This document shows, piece after piece, positions 1-7,210 of a stretch of DNA of 26,676 nt; positions within the stretch are counted from its first letter, which is position 1, and the number at the start of each line of letters is the position of its first letter. A program made the translations under genes and the position numbers. This stretch comes from CADEDH01 sp047971245 (GTDB lineage: Bacteria; Actinomycetota; Acidimicrobiia; Acidimicrobiales; SZUA-35): assembly GCA_047971245.1 (NCBI GenBank), contig JBKDZN010000034.1, forward strand, positions 1-26,676. Direction: 5' to 3'. The notes below the pieces were generated by a model. The model made no database searches, was not told the DNA's origin, and was given only the letters and a program-made list of their open reading frames with translations.

Positions 1-678
1 CACCAGCGCCGGTGCCGGCACGCCCGCCGCCACGTGGCGGAAGCGCAGCACCTCGCCACCGATCACGACGAGCGCGGCCACGGTGAAGACCATCGCCGCC
101 GGGTCCTCGATCACCTCCGCCGGGTGGAGGGTCCGGAGGGAGGGTGCGCTGGCGACGGCGAGGGCCACCACACCGATCTCCGCTGCGAGCAGGATCCGGT
201 GGGAAGGCCGGCCCGTGGCCTGGCACAGGGCCAGGGCGACGGCGCCCTGGCCGATCAGGTAGAACGCCGACGGGTTCACGGCCCCGGCGGCGGGGAAGTG
301 CAGATTGAACAGCATCCCCGCGGCCAGGCCCGCTTCGAGCCGCCATCCGGTGAGCAGGGTGACGGCCGCCACCAACTGGAGCACGACGACAACCGCGGCC
401 ACCGTGACGGTGTGATCACCCACGAAGCCGACGAGGAACGGGCGGTACCAGCCCAGCGCGTGATCGGTGTGGTCGGCCACGAAGTCGGCGAGACGGCTCC
501 CGTTCCACCAGGCTGGATCGATCACCTTCTCGGCCGCAGCCCGACTCCAGCCCAGACCGAAGAACAGCATGGTGATCAGCATCCAGGTGCCGTGCTCGGG
601 CCGGCGATCGAGCCCAGACGCGACGGCGCCAAGCAGCCCGAAACGGCTCGATCGGCGTGGGTGCGAGCTGAACGTCAT
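1..678 (-). CDS. DoxX/TQO-like integral membrane protein (3' end missing)
   Basis: The reading frame is open from an ATG at 676-678 to the left edge, giving 226 codons with no stop, so the C-terminus is missing. The N-terminus is short and basic, followed by a hydrophobic helix at about residues 32-45. A motif of the type K-V-I-DPAWW-NGS comes next, then further hydrophobic segments at about 95-110, 115-135 and 140-155. A first helix followed by K-x-x-dP-x-W is typical of DoxX-like proteins and the small subunit of thiosulfate:quinone oxidoreductase. The function here is not established. A purine-rich GAGAGAG lies just before the ATG. The gene is divergent from the FetB-like permease. The family call is from pattern only, and another four-helix membrane family is possible. 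Confidence 0.6.
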   Translation of the reverse strand, partial: MTFSSHPRRSSRFGLLGAVASGLDRRPEHGTWMLITMLFFGLGWSRAAAEKVIDPAWWNGSRLADFVADHTDHALGWYRPFLVGFVGDHTVTVAAVVVVLQLVAAVTLLTGWRLEAGLAAGMLFNLHFPAAGAVNPSAFYLIGQGAVALALCQATGRPSHRILLAAEIGVVALAVASAPSLRTLHPAEVIEDPAAMVFTVAALVVIGGEVLRFRHVAAGVPAPALV

Positions 679-1016
679 CTCTCTCACGTTCGGGGTGGCT
701 CCGAACGGGCCCGTTCATCTTTTCCTGACCCGTGCCACCGCCATGACGGGCCCCGTGAGCGAGACGCGGCCGGCGATTCGACCCGATTGCCGCCACCGCC
801 GTACGCCTCGTTATCCCCACCGTAGAGCGTCCGGGCGGCGCCGACGACGCAGGCCGCCGAGGCGAAGCCGTTCGGCCCATCGGTGTGGGTGCGCTGCCCA
901 CCGGCGCGGGTTCGTGGGTGAGGACGTGCGGCCACGATGTCCGACGGGCGACCGTAGCCGTCGTCCACGTCCGGGCACCCAACCGAGCCAATACCGGGGA
1001 GCGTAGGCTCCCGGGG
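679..1016. other. Intergenic region between divergent genes
   Basis: This 338-base gap separates the DoxX-like gene (minus) from the FetB-like gene (plus). Open frames across it have the composition of chance frames in GC-rich DNA, and none carries a convincing ribosome site or domain. The only element I can support is the -10 box just before the FetB start, listed separately. A small inverted repeat (GTGGG/CCCAC) lies near 887-903. Confidence 0.4.
1005..1010 (+). promoter_or_regulatory. Candidate -10 box (TAGGCT) of a leaderless transcript
   Basis: TAGGCT fits the actinobacterial TAnnnT -10 consensus. Six bases separate it from the ATG at 1017, so transcription would begin at or next to the start codon. 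There is no Shine-Dalgarno sequence before the ATG, which agrees with leaderless translation. Confidence 0.5.
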
Positions 1017-1793
1017 ATGGACGGTGACGTCGGTGCGGTGGGGGTGGCGGCCTCGCTGACTCTGGTCGTGGTGGCGGGCCTGGTGTCGTGGCGCTTCCAG
1101 CTGGGGCTCGTCCCGTCACTGGTCCGGGCGTCGGCCCAAGCCCTGGTCCAGCTACTGGTGGTGGGGTCGGCGCTGTTCCTCGTCATCGAACCAGACCGGC
1201 CGTTGCTGCTGAGCTGGCTGTGGGTGGCGGGGATGACCGCCTACGCAGCGTGGACGGTGCGGCGGCGGGTCCCCCAGGCCCCGTCGATCCTGCTGGCGGC
1301 CAGTACCGCCTTCGCCGCCACCCTGGCCGTCGCCCTCCTGGTCCTGTTCGGGCTACGGGTCTTCCCCCTCGAGGGCCGAACCATCGTCCCCCTGGCCGGG
1401 ATGGCGATCGGCAACTCGATGACTGCGGCAGTCCAGGCGGCCCGCATGCTCACCGACCAGTTCCGGCAACGGATCGGTGAGATCGAGGCGGCCCTGGCCC
1501 TCGGCCTGACCCCGGACCAGTCGGTGTTACCCCTGGTCCGATCGGTACTGCGCGACGCCATGTCACCCCAGATCGACCGCACCGCCACCGTCGGCCTGGT
1601 GTTCCTCCCCGGAGCCATGGTCGGCCTCATCCTGGCCGGGGCCGACCCGTTCAGCGCGGTCATGGTGCAGGTGGTGGTCATGTACCTGGTACTGGGTGCG
1701 GTCGCCACCGCCACCAGCACCATCGTGGTCGTGCTCAGCCGACGCCTGTTCACGCCCGACTGGCGCCCCCGCCGGCTCGACGACAGCCCGTAG
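1017..1793 (+). CDS. fetB: FetB/UPF0014-family ABC transporter permease
   Basis: The 258-residue protein has the usual length for the UPF0014 family (E. coli FetB/YbbM), the membrane subunit of an ABC exporter linked to iron homeostasis. Hydrophobic segments lie at about 7-25, 36-57, 61-80, 90-112, 120-140, 190-210 and 215-240. Family hallmarks are LAGMAIGNSM at about 126-135, a cytoplasmic loop with EIEAALALG near 155-163, and LVFLPGAMVGLILAGADP at 194-211. An in-frame GTG at 885 would add 44 residues of non-membrane sequence. The ATG at 1017 was chosen because it begins the conserved part and has a well-placed -10 box. The ATPase partner (FetA) is not next to it in this window. The family is confident; the substrate is inferred. 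Confidence 0.85.
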   Translation: MDGDVGAVGVAASLTLVVVAGLVSWRFQLGLVPSLVRASAQALVQLLVVGSALFLVIEPDRPLLLSWLWVAGMTAYAAWTVRRRVPQAPSILLAASTAFAATLAVALLVLFGLRVFPLEGRTIVPLAGMAIGNSMTAAVQAARMLTDQFRQRIGEIEAALALGLTPDQSVLPLVRSVLRDAMSPQIDRTATVGLVFLPGAMVGLILAGADPFSAVMVQVVVMYLVLGAVATATSTIVVVLSRRLFTPDWRPRRLDDSP

Positions 1794-1813
1794 CCACCCG
1801 CGCTGGGCACGGC

Positions 1814-1848
1814 GTCGCGGCCGCCGACATCGAATCGGCCGTCGCGAC
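1814..1848 (+). terminator. Imperfect stem-loop after the FetB-like gene
   Basis: GTCGCG then GCCG at 1814-1823 can pair with CGGC and CGCGAC at 1836-1848, leaving a three-base bulge. It lies 20 bases after the permease stop. No T-run follows, so termination is only a suggestion. Confidence 0.35.
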
Positions 1849-2214
1849 TGCGGCAGCATCCGGACCTTCGACTGTCGGAACGCCTCAAAGTACGGAAGCA
1901 GTGAACGATGACAGGCGCCGTCTACTTCGCATCCTTCCGCGAACAACGTCCTGCCGACGGCTGACAAAACATCCTTACGCAGGCAGCCCTCCGAGCCGCC
2001 GCAGGATATTCCGTGTCGGACCTTGCAGCCAGCTTGCAGGCCCCTCACCTGGATGTACTTTCACGACAGCCTCGAAGAAGGTTAAGATTCCAGGCGCGTA
2101 ATTTGCGGTTTGGGCTCTACCTTAAAAAGGTGGACCTGGACGCGTATCCCGCTGCCAGGCACGGGTGCGGGTTGGCAGCGTGGTTAGCACTGGCCGGCCT
2201 CGCCGAACCGCTGA
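1849..2214. other. Non-coding stretch with no recognisable gene
   Basis: No convincing gene was found on either strand of this interval. It includes A/T-richer patches (around 2080-2130) that contrast with the GC-rich flanks. Open frames are short, lack ribosome sites or carry stops. Together with the decayed gene that follows, it looks like degraded or foreign sequence between the FetB-like gene and selC. Confidence 0.45.
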
Positions 2215-2869
2215 TCAGAATGATGCCCAGGAGACCACGATCTCGTTCTGGCGGGGCAGACCAGGTCTGGGGAAGGGCCGTCCGTAGTCGAGATCGTGCG
2301 ACGAGATCTGCTCGTCGAGCATCGCCGCAAGAACGACCACGATGTGGTCAGACGGCAACGCCGGCCCGGAGTCCAGCGGCGGCATCGAGAACCGACATAG
2401 ATCTCCTCCAGCATCGTGGAGCCGTCGCGAACCTGATGCACAACGACGCTGACCATTAGCCTCCCGCCGAGGGTCGCGGTGATCTCGACACCAGGCGCAC
2501 TCCGGGCTCGTGCGACGTGGAGCGGCGCTTCCGTCGCAACAAGCTCGACGAAGGACCTGGTCTCAGCAAGCGACAGCTCAAGATCCAGGTAGTCGACCTC
2601 CTGCGGCATCAGCTCGTCGTCTTCGTCACGCCGCTTCAGCACTTCGTAGGCGTCGTGGATGCTCCCAGACTCGTGCCAACCGACACCGAGGAGCCAGACC
2701 ACGCCGGCAGCCTGGTCGTCTCCTGCCCGACGGGGCTTTGCTGTCGCAGACCAACGAAGCCCTTGACCACGGCGTGAGCGTCGACAAAATCGGTTGCTTC
2801 ACAAGAGGCGTACTTGTCGACCGCAAGATCGAGGTCGGCGAGAGCCCGTCTGGTCAGCCGCAGTCGCAC
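2215..2869 (-). pseudogene. Frameshifted gene of unknown function (about 218 codons if restored)
   Basis: Three protein-like pieces follow each other in different frames of the minus strand. The first starts at GTG 2869 and reads MRLRLTRRALADLDLAVDKY and onward to ...DAHAVVKGF. The second continues RWSATAKPRRAGDDQAAG, then VVWLLGVGWHESGS, and runs to EEIYVGSR near 2388. The third runs from MPPLDSGPALPSDH at 2385 to ...QNEIVVSWASF and a TGA at 2215-2217. Restoring one base near 2742 and one near 2386 gives a single frame of 218 residues, which supports two single-base deletions in one ancestral gene. The start resembles ParE/RelE-type openings (RLTRRALADLD), but the restored length is too great for such a toxin and I do not recognise the family. 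It lies 41 bases after the RHH-like gene and was probably co-transcribed with it. Sequencing error is an alternative to real decay. Confidence 0.55.
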
Positions 2870-2910
2870 GATCGGACGATACCCCCGCGGCGGGGACCTC
2901 TCGACGGGCC

Positions 2911-3180
2911 CTACTGGGGTTCCCTGAGGTTCCTCACCGCCGCAGCGCGGCTCCGGGCACGATCCTGCGCCTGCTCGTGGAGCTGCGAAGCGATCAGGTC
3001 GAGATCTCCGCTCGCAAACGCCTTCCGAGCCGCCTCCAGCTCGCTCACAAACTCAGGGGTCTGACGGTACGCGTCCCACGCGCGCTCCAGCAGCTCGGCG
3101 GTGTTGCACCCGAGCAGGCGAGCAGCTGCCTTGACCTCTCCGTGCACCGCTTCGGGGACCCGAACCGGACTTGTCGCCAT
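2911..3180 (-). CDS. Small ribbon-helix-helix-like protein, possible antitoxin
   Basis: The gene encodes 89 residues. The N-terminus (MATSPVRVPEAVHGEVKAAA) followed by LLGCNTAELLERAWDAY has the beta strand-helix-helix pattern of small DNA-binding RHH proteins. The C-terminal half (about 50-89) is charged and helical, with QLHEQAQDRARSRAAAVR, as in antitoxins whose tail binds a partner. The ATG at 3180 was chosen because GAGGTG stands 7 bases upstream; an in-frame ATG 15 bases earlier lacks this. The following gene is a frameshifted pseudogene, so if this was a two-gene toxin-antitoxin or repressor cassette, only the first gene is intact. The promoter region carries repeated GTTAC motifs that could be its operator. 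The DNA-binding role is inferred from pattern. Confidence 0.6.
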   Translation of the reverse strand: MATSPVRVPEAVHGEVKAAARLLGCNTAELLERAWDAYRQTPEFVSELEAARKAFASGDLDLIASQLHEQAQDRARSRAAAVRNLREPQ

Positions 3181-3200
3181 CGCCGAACACCTCACAGTCG

Positions 3201-3222
3201 TAACGGTGTAACAGTGATACTA
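3201..3222 (-). promoter_or_regulatory. Candidate promoter/operator of the RHH-like gene
   Basis: Read on the minus strand, TAGTAT (3217-3222) is a good -10 box. Just downstream, across the expected start of transcription, GTTAC occurs twice with three bases between (3201-3213). Short repeats over a promoter are typical of autoregulated RHH cassettes. The match is by eye only. Confidence 0.35.
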
Positions 3223-3391
3223 GTCATCGACCGGGAGATGGCAATACTGAAACCGCCATCTACGCTCGAACGAAACACTCCAGAGGCTCCAGCTGCCCCC
3301 ACTCGCTACCAACCCTGCGCTCAGCGATCGACGAACCTTCGTGGTTAGCACCGGGGATAGCACCACCCCTCCCACGGCCTTCTCCAGGCGG

Positions 3392-3397
3392 TAGATT
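3392..3397 (+). promoter_or_regulatory. Candidate -10 box of selC (TAGATT)
   Basis: TAGATT stands seven bases before the first nucleotide of the selenocysteine tRNA. If used, the primary transcript would begin at or beside tRNA nucleotide 1 and leave little or no 5' leader for RNase P. No clear -35 box was seen. Confidence 0.4.
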
Positions 3398-3404
3398 CCC
3401 TGCT

Positions 3405-3500
3405 GGAGGTGTCTGAGCGCCTGGTGGGCTCCCCCGCCTTCAAAGCGGGTGTACGGTGCGATCCACCGTAGGCGGGTTCGATTCCCGTCCACCTCCGCCA
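3405..3500 (+). tRNA. selC: tRNA-Sec (anticodon UCA), selenocysteine tRNA
   Basis: This 96-base tRNA folds as a bacterial selenocysteine tRNA. The acceptor 5' strand GGAGGTG (3405-3411) pairs with CACCTCC (3490-3496), followed by discriminator G and an encoded CCA (3498-3500). The anticodon stem CCCGC/GCGGG (3433-3437, 3445-3449) holds the loop CTTCAAA with anticodon TCA at 3440-3442. A long variable arm has a 7-bp stem TACGGTG/CACCGTA (3452-3458, 3464-3470). The T arm is GCGGG-TTCGATT-CCCGT, and an extra G-C pair (3471/3489) makes acceptor plus T stems 13 bp, the 13-pair stack of bacterial tRNA-Sec rather than the usual 12. SerRS charges this tRNA with serine and SelA converts it to selenocysteine for UGA decoding with SelB. 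Its CCA end directly abuts the stop codon of the convergent next gene. Confidence 0.95.
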
Positions 3501-4559
3501 TCAGGATCCGAGCTGGTCAGCCACGACCTCAGCGGGATGCGGTGCTTCCGGCGGCGTCCCGGCGCCGAAGGGACGGCCGCCGAGGCGGGCCCGGTCTGGT
3601 TCCGTTCCCCAGCCGGAGAGGTCGGGCCCATCGGGCACGATGCCGGACGGGTTCAGGTTGCGGTGCACCTCGTAGTAGTGCGACTTGATCTGGCGGAAAT
3701 CGACGGTGTCGCCGAAACCGGGCGTCTGGAAGAGGTCACGGGCGTACGCCCAGAGCACCGGCATCTCGGTGAGCTTGTTGCGATTGCACTTGAAGTGACC
3801 GTGGTAGACGGGGTCGAAACGCTCCAGGGTGGGGAACAACCGCACGTCGGCCTCGGTGAAGCTGTCGCCCACCAGGGACCGACGATCGGCCAGGCGTTCC
3901 TCCAGCCAGTCGAGTGCGGCGAACAACCGGTCGTAGGCGTCATCGTAGGCCTCCTGCGTCCCCGCGAATCCGCACCGGTAAACGCCGTTGTTGATGTCGG
4001 AGAACACCCGGGCGTTGACGGCGTCGATCTCCGCCTGCTGTGCCTCCGGGTACAGCTCGGGCGCGCCGTCGCGCTGGAAGGCCCCCCATTCACGCTCCAT
4101 GTCGAGGGTGATCTGGGCGAAGTCGTTGGTGACCACCGCACCGGTGGGCACGTCCACGATCGCGGGAACGGTGATTCCTCTGGGGTACTCGGGGTCGCGA
4201 GCCAGGAAGGCATCCTTCAACCGGGGGATCTTCAGCACCGGATCCACCCCACCCGGGTCGAGGTCGAACGTCCACGATTCGGCATCGTGGGTCGGCCCTG
4301 GCATCCCCACCGGCAGCGCATCCTCCAACCCGAGGAGGCGGCGCACGATCAGGGTCCGGTTGGCCCACGGGCAGGCCCGGGCCGCGATCAGGCGGTACCG
4401 GCCCGCCTCGACGGGATACCCGTCACGGCCGTCCGCGGTGATCCGATCCGACAGATAGCGCATGTCGCGCTCGAAGGCCTTCTCGCCCTTGTCGCCGCCC
4501 CGGTCGGGGTCGGTCCGGGCCGTCGCACCGTCGTCCTGGTTCTGGTCGGCTGCTGACAT
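3501..4559 (-). CDS. Glutathionyl-hydroquinone reductase-like protein (GST superfamily, YqjG/ECM4 type)
   Basis: The 352-residue protein has an N-terminal thioredoxin-like domain with the motif ACPWANR and the active-site Cys63. A cis-Pro segment (ITVPAIVD) follows, then a helical GST domain with SFTEADVRLFPTLERFD and FKCNRNK. It ends with a W-A-Y-A-R-D and K-S-H-Y-Y segment. This is the xi-class GST pattern, whose members use a cysteine to reduce S-glutathionyl-hydroquinones. Actinobacteria usually make mycothiol, so the thiol substrate here may not be glutathione. The start is ATG 4559, with a -10 box six bases upstream and no Shine-Dalgarno. The stop codon abuts the 3' end of selC on the opposite strand, leaving no room for a separate terminator. 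The family is confident; the thiol partner is unknown. Confidence 0.85.
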   Translation of the reverse strand: MSAADQNQDDGATARTDPDRGGDKGEKAFERDMRYLSDRITADGRDGYPVEAGRYRLIAARACPWANRTLIVRRLLGLEDALPVGMPGPTHDAESWTFDLDPGGVDPVLKIPRLKDAFLARDPEYPRGITVPAIVDVPTGAVVTNDFAQITLDMEREWGAFQRDGAPELYPEAQQAEIDAVNARVFSDINNGVYRCGFAGTQEAYDDAYDRLFAALDWLEERLADRRSLVGDSFTEADVRLFPTLERFDPVYHGHFKCNRNKLTEMPVLWAYARDLFQTPGFGDTVDFRQIKSHYYEVHRNLNPSGIVPDGPDLSGWGTEPDRARLGGRPFGAGTPPEAPHPAEVVADQLGS

Positions 4560-4565
4560 GCCCCG

Positions 4566-4571
4566 AGACTA
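4566..4571 (-). promoter_or_regulatory. Candidate -10 box (TAGTCT) of a leaderless transcript
   Basis: On the minus strand TAGTCT ends six bases before the ATG at 4559 of the GST-type gene. No ribosome site is present between them. Confidence 0.5.
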
Positions 4572-4611
4572 GAGGATCGCCGACGTTCTCCGGACGGCCC
4601 ACCGATCCGGC

Positions 4612-5286
4612 CTACGAGGCGGGGGCGTCGGCCACCTTCTGGTACACCGACTCGTTCTCGCCCACGGTGATCGTCAGCTGCAAACCACTGATCGTGTACG
4701 CGGCCGGCACAGGCAGGTTGATGAACACCCGGCACGGGCTCCCGTCGCTCATCTGGTCCTCCAGCTCGGCCGGCTCAGTCGACTGGAGGGTGCCCGCGGC
4801 CTCATCGACGATCAGCCCGGTTTGCACCCCGAGCGTGAACTCATCGTTGCAGTTGACCACGGAATGAAGCGTGTCCGGTTGGATCCAGATCCGGAACCCA
4901 CTGCCCACCGCTGGGTCAACCGGGGCACCGTTTTCGCTCTCCGGCCGGTAGATCCCGTACAGATCATTGGGCGTGACCGGACCGGTGGCCGCCATCACCG
5001 CGGTGTAGTCGGCCACGCCGGACGGGACGCTGTCCGCCACTGTTGTGGTCGTGGACGCGGCGGTCGAAGCCGTGGTCGTGGACGCCTCGGTCGAGGCCGA
5101 GGTGGACGCCTGCTCGCCGATGGTCGACACGGTGCTGGACGAGGTGTCCTCCCCGTCGGAGCTGCACGAGGCCAGCAGCAACGCGGAGGAGACCACCACC
5201 GGCATCGCCCACCAGCGCCACGAGACCGGCCCGGACGTTCCACCCCCCGGTCGAGGGCGGGCGTTCCTGCGTACAGCCGACATCAT
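4612..5286 (-). CDS. Secreted lipoprotein with Ser/Thr-rich linker, unknown function
   Basis: The product has 224 residues. A basic N-terminus and a hydrophobic stretch (WWAMPVVVSSALLLASC) end in a lipobox LLASC, so it should be an outer-face lipoprotein. Next comes a low-complexity linker of about 45 residues, mostly Ser, Thr and Ala, encoded by repetitive GC-rich DNA. The C-terminal domain of about 125 residues (PNDLYGIYRPESENG..., SGFRIWIQPDTLHSVVNCN, ...SPCRVFINLP) has two cysteines that could form a disulfide. No family was recognised. ATG 5286 was chosen because AAGGAG stands about 7 bases before it; upstream in-frame starts lack a ribosome site. It lies 52 bases upstream of the GST-type gene on the same strand, but that gene has its own promoter-like box. 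Confidence 0.75.
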   Translation of the reverse strand: MMSAVRRNARPRPGGGTSGPVSWRWWAMPVVVSSALLLASCSSDGEDTSSSTVSTIGEQASTSASTEASTTTASTAASTTTTVADSVPSGVADYTAVMAATGPVTPNDLYGIYRPESENGAPVDPAVGSGFRIWIQPDTLHSVVNCNDEFTLGVQTGLIVDEAAGTLQSTEPAELEDQMSDGSPCRVFINLPVPAAYTISGLQLTITVGENESVYQKVADAPAS

Positions 5287-5371
5287 CACATTCTCCTTCA
5301 TCGAGGTTGGCGCGCCCTGAGAGGCGCAGATCTTGAACATCACGGGCCTTGCAACCGCACCACTGCCGGGT

Positions 5372-6799
5372 TCAGTTCCGACCGGTCATCCGGTCCACGT
5401 CGAGGGCGGCATCGAGATCCGCTTCGGTGATCTCGCCCCGCTCGGTGAAACCCATGTCCACCACGGTGGCCCGGATCGTCGCGCCGGTGGCGAGTGCCCG
5501 TTTCGCCACGGCCGCCGCCGCCTCGTAGCCGATGTACCGATTCAATGGGGTCACCACCGACGGTGAGGACTCGGCGTACCGCCGCATCCGCTCCTCGTCG
5601 GCCACCATCCCGGCGATGCACCGATCAGCCAGCAGCCGGGTGGCGGTGCTCAGCAGGCGAATCGACTCCAGCACGTTGCGGGCCATGACGGGCATCGCCA
5701 CGTTCAGCTCGAAACTGCCGCTCGCCCCGGCCACCGTCACCGCGGCATCATTGCCGATCACCTGGGCGCAGACCATCACGACCGCTTCCGGGATCACGGG
5801 GTTGACCTTGCCGGGCATGATACTCGACCCGGGTTGGAGGTCCGGGAGGTGGATCTCGGCCAGGCCGGTGGACGGCCCCGACCCCATCCAGCGGAGATCG
5901 TTGGCCACCTTGACGAGGCCAACGGCGATGGTGCGCAGCACCCCACTCAACTCCACCAGACCATCGCGGGTGCCCTGGGCCTCGAAGTGGTTCCTGGCCT
6001 CGGTGAACGGCTGCCCCAGCTGGGTCGACAGGTCGGCGAGCACCCCGGCGGCGAATCCCTCCGGGGCGTTCAGGCCGGTCCCCACCGCGGTGCCCCCGAG
6101 GGGCACCTCCCGCACCCGGGGCAGGACGGCCTCCAGCCGTTCGATCCCGTACCGGGCCGTGGCTCCGTAGCCGCTGAGCTCCTGACCGAACGTGACCGGG
6201 GTGGCGTCCATCAGGTGGGTCCGCCCGGACTTCACCAGATCGCGGTAGGCCTCCGCCTTCGCCTCCAGCGCGCCGGCCAGATGGTCGAGCGCCGGTTCGA
6301 GATCGTCGACGACGCCAAACGCCGCGGCCACATGGATCGCGGTGGGGAACACGTCATTGCTCGACTGGCCGGCATTGACATGGTCGTTGGGGTGCACGTC
6401 ACGGCCGGCGAGGGTTGCGATCACCTCGTTGGCGTTCATGTTGGAGCTGGTCCCCGATCCGGTCTGGAAGACATCGATCGGGAACTGGCCGTCGTGGAGG
6501 CCGGCCGCCACCTCATCCCCCGCGGCCGCGATCCGGGACGCCCGGGACGCGTCGAGCACCCCGAGCCGGCCGTTGGTTCGGGCGGCTGCCGCCTTCACCC
6601 CGCCGAGGGCGTGGATCAGGGCGGGCTCGATCGGTGTGCCGCTGATCGGGAAGTTCTCGACCGCCCGCTGGGTCTGAGCCTGCCACAGGGCGCGGGCGGG
6701 AACGCGCACCTCGCCCATCGAGTCATGCTCGATGCGCCAGCCGTCGTCCGCAGCGCGGCCGGCCGGGTCGGCGCCCGACCGGTCGGTCGGGCCGGTCAC
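5372..6799 (-). CDS. fumC: Class II fumarate hydratase
   Basis: The product has 475 residues, near the family norm. It interconverts fumarate and L-malate in the TCA cycle as a cytoplasmic tetramer without an iron-sulfur cluster. Visible motifs are SGTSSNMNANEV at about 115-126, SGRTHLMDATPVTFGQE at 191-207 with the conserved His195, and the superfamily signature GSSIMPGKVNP at 324-334 with the catalytic Ser326. The GTG start at 6799 was chosen because its GTGA overlaps the stop of the upstream LEH-like gene, which implies translational coupling. Longer in-frame extensions run into that gene and are unsupported. It is last in an apparent unit of sigma factor, LEH-like gene and fumC. Aspartase or argininosuccinate lyase is unlikely given the motif set. 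Confidence 0.93.
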   Translation of the reverse strand: MTGPTDRSGADPAGRAADDGWRIEHDSMGEVRVPARALWQAQTQRAVENFPISGTPIEPALIHALGGVKAAAARTNGRLGVLDASRASRIAAAGDEVAAGLHDGQFPIDVFQTGSGTSSNMNANEVIATLAGRDVHPNDHVNAGQSSNDVFPTAIHVAAAFGVVDDLEPALDHLAGALEAKAEAYRDLVKSGRTHLMDATPVTFGQELSGYGATARYGIERLEAVLPRVREVPLGGTAVGTGLNAPEGFAAGVLADLSTQLGQPFTEARNHFEAQGTRDGLVELSGVLRTIAVGLVKVANDLRWMGSGPSTGLAEIHLPDLQPGSSIMPGKVNPVIPEAVVMVCAQVIGNDAAVTVAGASGSFELNVAMPVMARNVLESIRLLSTATRLLADRCIAGMVADEERMRRYAESSPSVVTPLNRYIGYEAAAAVAKRALATGATIRATVVDMGFTERGEITEADLDAALDVDRMTGRN

Positions 6800-7194
6800 C
6801 GACCAGTGAGCTCCGCGAACTGGCTCTGGTAGGAACCCATGTCGAAGTAGTCCCGCCACAGGGTGATCAGGCCGCGATCGTCCACCTCGAACACCCCGGC
6901 CACGGGCAGCTCGAGCCACCCGTCGCCGATCCGGAACCGGTCGAGCCGTTCGTTGAACACGACCCCGCCCGTCTCGTACTGGCGGAGCACCTTCCAGTCC
7001 ACCTCGTCGGCCGGAGCGAGAAACGACCCGAGAGTGGCCCGCAGTCCGTCACGACCCACGATGGGCTCGATCGGCATGTTCTCGTAGGAGATCGATTCGG
7101 CCGCCATCGCGACCGCCGCCTCGATGTCGCCGGCCTCGATGGCGGTGATGAACGCGGTCACCACCTGCCCGGCCGACAGTTCCTGGTCTGCCAT
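6796..7194 (-). CDS. Limonene-1,2-epoxide hydrolase-family (SnoaL-like fold) protein
   Basis: The 132-residue protein shows the cone-shaped SnoaL/LEH fold pattern. All five residues that form the active site in Rhodococcus limonene-epoxide hydrolase have counterparts: Tyr37 and Asn39 (YEN), Arg83 and Asp85 (ERLD), and Asp115 in WRDYFD. Spacings match the enzyme (Y53, N55, R99, D101, D132) to within one residue. It should therefore be able to add water to an epoxide; the substrate cannot be told from sequence. The start is ATG 7194, which has only a weak G-rich ribosome site and lies 16 bases after the sigma-factor stop. Its TGA overlaps the fumC GTG. The placement between a sigma factor and fumarase is unusual, and no terpene genes are nearby. 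Confidence 0.82.
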   Translation of the reverse strand: MADQELSAGQVVTAFITAIEAGDIEAAVAMAAESISYENMPIEPIVGRDGLRATLGSFLAPADEVDWKVLRQYETGGVVFNERLDRFRIGDGWLELPVAGVFEVDDRGLITLWRDYFDMGSYQSQFAELTGR

Positions 7195-7210
7195 TTTTCA
7201 GCCCCCGGAC

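Noticed and set aside
684..968. A 94-codon minus-strand frame in the gap between the DoxX-like and FetB-like genes.
   Set aside because: It lacks a ribosome site and any recognisable motif, and its composition is like other chance frames.
1908..2459. A plus-strand frame interrupted by one in-frame TGA at 1962, with a small ATCCT/AGGAT stem downstream that could mimic a SECIS element, close to selC.
   Set aside because: The second half is antisense to the pseudogene, the first half shows no recognisable motif, there is no ribosome site, and the stem is weak. A chance frame is the better explanation.
1849..3404. A genomic island inserted at the tRNA gene.
   Set aside because: No integrase is present, no repeat of the tRNA 3' end was found, and the disturbed segment lies on the 5' side of the tRNA, not at the 3' end that integrases usually use.
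3456..4556. A 366-codon plus-strand frame overlapping selC and the GST-type gene.
   Set aside because: It begins inside the tRNA and is antisense to a gene with clear family motifs.
4612..5286. Repetitive DNA at 5040-5110 as a true tandem repeat or CRISPR-like unit.
   Set aside because: It is explained by the Ser/Thr/Ala-rich linker of the lipoprotein and its GC-biased codons.
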